Below are positions 5,499 through 10,119 of a stretch of DNA of 10,119 bases, piece by piece. The notes beneath the pieces are model-generated. The model searched no databases. It was not told the origin of the DNA and saw only the letters and a list, made by a program, of their open reading frames with translations. Every line of letters starts with the position of its first letter. Position 1 is the stretch's first letter. The position numbers and the translations under genes were made by a program. Source of the stretch: Alphaproteobacteria bacterium (GTDB lineage: Bacteria; Pseudomonadota; Alphaproteobacteria; GCA-2731375); NCBI GenBank assembly GCA_028281075.1, contig JANQKO010000510.1:1-10119 (forward strand), in the 5' to 3' direction.

Positions 5499-5882
5499 AT
5501 GTCCGCGCGACCCGATCTCAAACGCACGCCGCATCTGCCCCAGGACGAGGACGGACCGGTCTTCGCCGCGCCCTGGCAGGCGAAGGCTTTCGCCATGACC
5601 GTCAGCCTGCACGAAAAGGGCCTGTTCGAATGGTCCGAATGGTGCGACGCGCTGAGCGCGGAGATCAGGGCCGCCCAGGCGGCCGGCGATCCCGATCTGG
5701 GCGACACCTATTATGACCACTGGCTGCGCGCGCTGGAAAAGATCGTGACGCAAAAGAACGTCGCCAGCATGGACGATCTCGTCGCCTGCAAGGAGGATTG
5801 GCGCGCGGCGGATCATCATCGCGGCTTCGGCGAAGCGCCTGTTCTGGTTCGCGGCGGCGATGCCGGCCACGGCCACAATTGA
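5499..5882 (+). CDS. Nitrile hydratase accessory protein (P14K / activator type)
   Basis: This small protein (127 residues from the ATG at 5499; a GTG three bases earlier is also possible) belongs to the NHase accessory family, which escorts the alpha subunit, helps insert cobalt and oxidise its cysteines, and then exchanges with beta. Visible hallmarks are PVFAAPWQAKAFAMTVSLHEKGLFEWSEWCDALSAEI (about 21-57), GDPDLGDTYYDHWLRALEKIV (69-89) and a Lys/Trp-rich helix. It is a paralogue of the beta N-terminal half: compare YYDHWLRALEKIVTQKNV with YYEHWLSSLETLLVEKGV. The C-terminus is His/Gly-rich (GGDAGHGHN), in place of the common HGQPI-type tail, and might bind metal. It follows the beta C gene by 12 bases with only a weak SD. 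Confidence 0.92.
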   Translation: MSARPDLKRTPHLPQDEDGPVFAAPWQAKAFAMTVSLHEKGLFEWSEWCDALSAEIRAAQAAGDPDLGDTYYDHWLRALEKIVTQKNVASMDDLVACKEDWRAADHHRGFGEAPVLVRGGDAGHGHN

Positions 5883-5997
5883 TCGACACCGAAAATCAAT
5901 GGGGTGTTTCCTGGGCCGGTGACGTTAGGATGATGGTCTCACCCTTCCGGGCGACCGGGCCGCATTTCAACAGATGAATTTCTGACGGGGATCTAGC

Positions 5998-6651
5998 ATG
6001 AGAAGCTATCTTCTGGCGGCCGCCGGCCTCTCGTTCGGCGCGACACCGGCCCTGGCCCACCATCCGCTCGGCGGCATGCCGATGGAGACCTTCGCGCATG
6101 GCCTCCTGTCCGGGATCGGCCACCCGCTTCTGGGCTTCGACCATCTGTTCTTCGTCATCGCCGTCGGAATCGCGGCGCTCTATACCGGCCAGGCGCGGTT
6201 GACGCCCGCGGCCTATATCGCCGCCATGCTGGCCGGATGCCTGCTGATGAGCATCGGTGTCGGCCTGCCGCTGAAGGAAATCGTTATCGGCCTGTCGCTT
6301 CTCGTCGTCGGGGGTGTCGTCCTGTCGGGCCGCGCGCTCGGCCTGACGCCGGCGATCGCCCTGTTCGCGGCCTTCGGGCTGTTCCATGGCTCGGCCTTCG
6401 GCGATTCCATCGCCGCGCAGGAAGCCGCCATGGGTATGTCGGTCCTGATCGGCTATCTGATCGGCCTCGGCGTGCTGCAATACGGCATCGCGCTGGCCGC
6501 CGGCTGGGTCGTGCGGCGGCTCTGGCACGCGACCGAGGCCCAGGCCATGCGGGCTCGCCTCGCCGGCGCCGTTGTCGCGGGCATCGGGCTCTTTTTGACA
6601 TTGGAGAATGTCGAGGGCATCGTCTTCGACGCCCTGAACTGGGCCGGCTGA
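5998..6651 (+). CDS. HupE/UreJ-family membrane protein, putative cobalt importer
   Basis: The 217-residue membrane protein has a signal peptide (residues 1-20, cleavage after ALA) that exposes HHPLGG at the mature N-terminus. It also has the HupE/UreJ signature GHPLLGFDHL (41-50) within the first membrane segment, a second motif FGLFHGSAFG (126-135), and about six hydrophobic segments. HupE/UreJ proteins mediate uptake of nickel, or cobalt in some bacteria. Next to a cobalt nitrile hydratase, cobalt is the likely substrate. It would do the job of NhlF in Rhodococcus, which belongs to the unrelated NiCoT family. A GGGG-containing SD lies about 10 bases before the ATG. The 115-bp gap upstream has only a short ACACC...GGTGT stem and no box I recognise as a cobalamin riboswitch. 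It may share the operon transcript or have its own promoter. Confidence 0.85.
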   Translation: MRSYLLAAAGLSFGATPALAHHPLGGMPMETFAHGLLSGIGHPLLGFDHLFFVIAVGIAALYTGQARLTPAAYIAAMLAGCLLMSIGVGLPLKEIVIGLSLLVVGGVVLSGRALGLTPAIALFAAFGLFHGSAFGDSIAAQEAAMGMSVLIGYLIGLGVLQYGIALAAGWVVRRLWHATEAQAMRARLAGAVVAGIGLFLTLENVEGIVFDALNWAG

Positions 6652-6672
6652 GGCGGGATGCGGGAATGGTGA

Positions 6673-7449
6673 ATGGATCTCGGACTTCGTGACAAGCGCG
6701 CCCTGGTAACGGGCGCCAGCAAGGGCATCGGGCGCGCCGTGGCCGACGCGCTCGCCGCCGAGGGCTGCCACCTGGCGCTGGTGGCGCGCGATGCGGATGT
6801 CTTGCGGGCGGCGGCGGATGAGATTCGGGCGCGGGCCAACGTCAATGTCGAGACCCGCGCGGCCGACCTGTCGACGTCGGACGGCCAGCGGACGGTGGTG
6901 GCGGCGTTCCCGGACGTCGACCTGGTGATCAACAATGCCGGCTCGAACCCGGCCGGCGAGATCGACCAGATCGACGAGGAGACCTGGCGGTCCTCCTGGG
7001 ACCTGAAGGTGTTCGGCTACATCAATCTCTGCCGCGCCTATTTCGCGAACATGAAGGCGCGCGGCGACGGCGTGATCGTCAACATCATCGGCGCCGCCGG
7101 CGAGCGCATGAACGCCAGCTACATCCTCGGCAGCAGCGGCAACGTCGCGCTGATGGGTTTGACCAGGGCGCTCGGTGCCCGGGCGCCGGATGTCGGCGTG
7201 CGCGTCGTCGGCGTCAACCCCGGCCTGACCGCGACCGAGCGGGCGCAACAGATGCTCAGGACCTGGAGCGAGCAGAAGTTCGGCACACCGGAACGGACGG
7301 ACGAGGTCCTGGCCGAGATGAACCTGCCGTTCGGCCGCATGGGCGAGCCCACCGAGGTTGCCGACCTGGTCGCTTTCCTGGCCTCGCCGCGCGCCGCCTA
7401 TATCAGCGGCACCATCGTCACCATCGACGGCGGCGCGGTTAATCGCTAA
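6673..7449 (+). CDS. Short-chain dehydrogenase/reductase with an altered active site
   Basis: The 258-residue protein is a classical-length SDR with a Rossmann fold: cofactor loop TGASKGIG (13-20), acidic D65-L, NNAG (87-90), NPGLTATER after the active site, and the C-terminal ISGTIVTIDGGAVNR. The cofactor is probably NAD(P)H. The catalytic Ser-Tyr-x-x-x-Lys triad is not intact. Y150 is present in SYILGSSGN, but Ser154 stands where Lys is expected, and the segment before it (NIIGAAGERMN) has no Ser at the expected place and is about three residues short. I recall related SDRs with Y-x-x-G-(S/T)-x-GN-x-ALM in this position, so it looks like a subfamily rather than a damaged gene. The gene lies 21 bases after the HupE-like gene, suggesting co-transcription. 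The substrate and any link to nitriles are unknown. Confidence 0.88.
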   Translation: MDLGLRDKRALVTGASKGIGRAVADALAAEGCHLALVARDADVLRAAADEIRARANVNVETRAADLSTSDGQRTVVAAFPDVDLVINNAGSNPAGEIDQIDEETWRSSWDLKVFGYINLCRAYFANMKARGDGVIVNIIGAAGERMNASYILGSSGNVALMGLTRALGARAPDVGVRVVGVNPGLTATERAQQMLRTWSEQKFGTPERTDEVLAEMNLPFGRMGEPTEVADLVAFLASPRAAYISGTIVTIDGGAVNR

Positions 7450-7485
7450 GGCACGACGGTTTCAGGTCGTACCTCACCTTCAACT

Positions 7486-7570
7486 GTCACCCCGGCGAAG
7501 GCCGGGGTCCATACTGACATGAAGCATGCTGCGGCGTGCCTGCATGGACCCCGGCCTTCGCCGGCGTGAC
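7486..7570. repeat. REP-like inverted repeat between convergent genes
   Basis: Two 27-base arms (7486-7512 and 7544-7570) are inverted copies matching at 26 of 27 positions, separated by 31 bases. The core CACCCCGGCGAAGGCCGGGG is itself partly palindromic and is the kind of intergenic element repeated many times in alphaproteobacterial genomes. Lying between the SDR stop (7449) and the convergent oxidoreductase stop (7607), it may act as a bidirectional transcript-end structure. There is no T-run typical of an intrinsic terminator. Confidence 0.85.
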
Positions 7571-7606
7571 GACTGGGACAGTGGTCGGACTTGAACGCAT
7601 CCTACG

Positions 7607-10078
7607 CTAAGACCTTAGTCGCGCGCCGGTCGGATCGTAGAGCGGTTTGAGGCTGGCTTCGGCGGCGAAACGTGTACCCGCGACGTCGATGTCATAGGCG
7701 TCGGCCAGCAGGTCGGCCGCCGTTTCCGCCGGATCGCAGGGCACGTAGCCCAGGCCGATGGCGCCGCCGAGATGGTGGCCGTAACCGCCCGAGGTCAGAT
7801 AGCCGACCATGCGCCCGGCGCGCCAGATCGGCTCGGTGTGATACAGCAGCGGCTCGGGATCGCTCAGGCGGAATTGCAGCAGGCGCCGCGTCAGGCCCTG
7901 CCGGCGTTTCGCCAGCACCGCCGCGCGGCCGACGAAGTCACCAAACCGGGAGGCCGGCTTGTCGACCTTCACCGTGAAGCCGAGGCCCGCTTCCAGCACG
8001 TGGTCCTCGTCGCCGATATCGTGGCCGAAATGGCGGAAGGCCTTTTCGATGCGGCAGGAATCCAGCGCGTGCATGCCGCAAAGCCGCAGGCCGTGCTGGT
8101 CGCCGCGCGCCATGATGGTATCGAACACCTGCCGGGCCTGCTCGCTCGGCACATGGAGTTCCCAGCCCAGTTCGCCCACATAGCTAATGCGGTGGGCGCG
8201 GACGAGGCCCATGCCCAGCTCGATCTCCCGCGCCGTCGCGAACGGAAACGCGTTGTTCGACAGGTCGGCGTCGGTCAACGGTTGCAGCAGGTCCCGCGCC
8301 TTCGGTCCCATCACCGCGATCACCGCCTCGGCGCTCGTGGCGTCCCAGACGTGGCAATGGGCATCGTCCGGAATCGCGCGTTGCAGCCAGGCGAGGTCGC
8401 GGCGCGCGGTCGCCGCTGACGTCACGACCATGAACGCCGTCTCCGACAGCCGCGTGACGGTCAGGTCGGCGGCGATGCCGCCGCGCTCGGTCAGCCATGG
8501 CGTATAGACGATGCGGCCCGGCGCCACGTCGACGTCGTTGGCCGAGACCCGCTGCAGCACGTCGCGGGCGTCGCGGCCCTCGACCCGGAACTTGGCGAAC
8601 GACGTCAGGTCGAACAGGCCGACGGCCTCGCGCACGGCCCGGTGCTCGGCGGCCGAATGGTCGAACCAGTTCTGCCGCTTCCAGGAATAGACGTATTCCG
8701 GCCGCTTGCCGCGCGCGCGTTCGGCCGCCGGCAGATACCAGTTCGGGCGCTCCCAGCCGGCGACCTCGCCGAAGCAGGCGCCGCGCGCTTCCAGGCGCTC
8801 GTGCAGCGGCGACTGGCGCAGGCCGCGCGCCGTCTCGAACTGCCGGTAGGGGAAGTGGTCGGCGTAGAGCAGGCCCAGCACTTCCGTGGCGCGCTGAAAC
8901 AGGTACGTGCGGTTGTTCTGAAACGGCTGCATACGGCGGATGTCGACGTCCCACAGATCGAAGGGCGGCTCGCCGCCGTCCATCCACTGGGCCAGCGCCT
9001 GGCCGGCGCCGCCGGCGGACTGGATGCCGATGGAGTTGAAGCCGGCGGCGACATAGAAGTTCCGCAACTCCGGCGCCTCGCCCAGGAGATATCGGTCGTC
9101 CGGCGTGAAGCTCTCCGGCCCGTTGAAAAAGGTATGGATGCCGGCCGTCTCCAGAAGCGGAAGCCGGGCGACGGCGGCCGTCAGGATCGGCTCGAAATGG
9201 TCGATGTCCTCGGGCAACTGGTCGAAGCAGAAGTCCTCCGGGATGCCGTCCATGCCCCAGGGCTTGGCGACGGGCTCGAAGGCGCCCAGCAGGATCCTGC
9301 CGGCGTCCTCCTTGTAGTAGGCATGCTCGTCCGGCACGCGCAGCACCGGCAGGTCGCGCGGCAGGTCGGGGATCGCCTCGCTCAGGATGTAGAAATGCTC
9401 GCAGGCATGCAGCGGCACGTTGACGCCGGCCATGCGGCCGACCGCGCGGCCCCACATGCCGGCGCAGTTGACCACGTGGTCCGCCGTGATCTCGCCTTGG
9501 GCCGTGCCGACGCCGGTCACCCGTCCGTCCTGCTGGTGAATTGCCGTGACGGCGGTGTTCTCGAAGATGGCGACGCCGTTCCGGCGGGCGCCGGCGGCGA
9601 GCGACAGGGCGATGTTCGCCGGATCGGCTTGGCCGTCCCTGGGCACATGGACGCCGCCCTTGACGCCGTCGCCGTTCAGCAGCGGATAGCGCGCCAGGCA
9701 TTCGGCCGCGGAAATCTCCTCGATCTCGACACCGAAGATCCGGGCCATCGCGGCGCCGCGCCGCAGTTCCTCCAGCCGCTCGTCGCTCAGCGCCACGTTG
9801 ATCGAGCCGTTGCGCTTGAAGCCCGTCGCCACGCCGGTCTCGGCCTCCAGATCGCCGTAGAGCGCTTGCGAGTATTTCGCCAGGCGGGTCATGTTCTGGG
9901 TCGCGCGGAGCTGCGAGATCAGCCCGGCGGCGTGCCAGGTGGTGCCGCAGGTCAGCCGCTTGCGCTCCAGCAGCACGACATCGGTCCAGCCGAGCTTGGC
10001 CAGGTGGTAGGCGACGGAGCAGCCGATGACGCCGCCGCCGATGATGACGGCGCGGGCATGGCGGGGCAGGTCGGTCAT
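7607..10078 (-). CDS. FAD-dependent oxidoreductase fused to a GcvT-like domain (dimethylglycine/sarcosine dehydrogenase type)
   Basis: The 823-residue protein has the full layout of the DMGDH/SARDH-type family. The N-terminal DAO-type FAD domain (about 8-370) has the dinucleotide motif GGGVIG (14-19), acidic E38 and GTTWHAAGL with H49, the position of the covalent FAD histidine in mammalian dimethylglycine dehydrogenase. FNGPESFTPDDRYLLGE (318-334) and GFNSIGIQSAGGAG (346-359) follow. After a linker (about 372-435) comes a GcvT aminomethyltransferase-like domain, which binds folate in relatives, and its C-terminal barrel (from about 715). Such enzymes oxidatively demethylate N-methylated amines and pass the one-carbon unit to tetrahydrofolate. 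The substrate cannot be fixed here; dimethylglycine, sarcosine or another methylated amine are all possible. A GAAAGGGAAA SD lies upstream of the ATG. It is convergent with the nitrile operon and probably unrelated to it. Confidence 0.9.
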   Translation of the reverse strand: MTDLPRHARAVIIGGGVIGCSVAYHLAKLGWTDVVLLERKRLTCGTTWHAAGLISQLRATQNMTRLAKYSQALYGDLEAETGVATGFKRNGSINVALSDERLEELRRGAAMARIFGVEIEEISAAECLARYPLLNGDGVKGGVHVPRDGQADPANIALSLAAGARRNGVAIFENTAVTAIHQQDGRVTGVGTAQGEITADHVVNCAGMWGRAVGRMAGVNVPLHACEHFYILSEAIPDLPRDLPVLRVPDEHAYYKEDAGRILLGAFEPVAKPWGMDGIPEDFCFDQLPEDIDHFEPILTAAVARLPLLETAGIHTFFNGPESFTPDDRYLLGEAPELRNFYVAAGFNSIGIQSAGGAGQALAQWMDGGEPPFDLWDVDIRRMQPFQNNRTYLFQRATEVLGLLYADHFPYRQFETARGLRQSPLHERLEARGACFGEVAGWERPNWYLPAAERARGKRPEYVYSWKRQNWFDHSAAEHRAVREAVGLFDLTSFAKFRVEGRDARDVLQRVSANDVDVAPGRIVYTPWLTERGGIAADLTVTRLSETAFMVVTSAATARRDLAWLQRAIPDDAHCHVWDATSAEAVIAVMGPKARDLLQPLTDADLSNNAFPFATAREIELGMGLVRAHRISYVGELGWELHVPSEQARQVFDTIMARGDQHGLRLCGMHALDSCRIEKAFRHFGHDIGDEDHVLEAGLGFTVKVDKPASRFGDFVGRAAVLAKRRQGLTRRLLQFRLSDPEPLLYHTEPIWRAGRMVGYLTSGGYGHHLGGAIGLGYVPCDPAETAADLLADAYDIDVAGTRFAAEASLKPLYDPTGARLRS

Positions 10079-10119
10079 GGGCGTTTCCCTTTCGCCCGCC
10101 AGTCTGACAGGCCGCGTTG

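Noticed and set aside
5883..5997. Cobalamin or metal riboswitch ahead of the HupE-like gene
   Set aside because: The gap is only 115 bases, shorter than a full cobalamin riboswitch, and no conserved box is visible; only a 5-bp ACACC/GGTGT stem was found.
5896..7248. 450-codon minus-strand frame opposite the HupE-like and SDR genes
   Set aside because: It spans two unrelated well-supported genes on the other strand and has shadow-like composition.
8184..9701. 505-codon minus-strand frame inside the FAD-GcvT gene
   Set aside because: It is in another frame of the same strand as a gene with complete motifs, and is almost entirely Arg/Gly/Pro/Ala.

Overview
The window is high-GC DNA (judged by eye) from what is most probably an alphaproteobacterium. 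The clues are the base composition, the protein families, and a GC-rich REP-like element between two convergent genes of a type common in that class. No genus can be named from the sequence alone.

The core (about 640-6660) is a cobalt-type nitrile hydratase (NHase)/amidase locus. A MarR-family regulator on the minus strand (648-1070) is divergent from a cytoplasmic AmiC-like ligand-binding protein (1169-2311). This pair resembles the two regulators of Rhodococcus NHase clusters. A 340-bp leader region follows, with a good sigma70-like promoter and an 8-codon mini-ORF behind a very strong Shine-Dalgarno (SD) sequence. Then come an amidase-signature amidase (2652-4163), the NHase alpha subunit with a Co-type CTLCSC metal motif and a His-rich N-terminus (4180-4794), an NHase beta subunit split into separate N- and C-terminal genes (4822-5133 and 5133-5486, joined by TGATG), and an NHase accessory protein (5499-5882). 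After a 115-bp gap lie a HupE/UreJ-type membrane metal transporter (5998-6651), plausibly supplying cobalt, and a divergent short-chain dehydrogenase (6673-7449). The proposed pathway is nitrile to amide (NHase), then amide to carboxylate plus ammonia (amidase). The AmiC-like protein would sense amide and MarR would control transcription. A related motif occurs at both the regulator and amidase promoters.

The right part holds a REP-like inverted repeat (7486-7570), then a complete minus-strand gene (7607-10078) for a FAD-dependent oxidoreductase fused to a GcvT-like domain, of the dimethylglycine/sarcosine dehydrogenase type. It is probably a separate transcription unit. The left edge (1-640) holds three copies of an intergenic repeat, two of them forming a near-perfect 31-bp inverted repeat, and a small fragment resembling the C-terminal end of a PIN-domain toxin. 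No tRNA, rRNA, CRISPR array or transposase was seen.

The most unusual feature is the split NHase beta subunit. The break falls in the linker between its two domains, the second gene has its own SD, and the result is a three-polypeptide enzyme like thiocyanate hydrolase or toyocamycin NHase, but with an ordinary Co-NHase alpha subunit and an accessory protein that is itself a beta-N paralogue.
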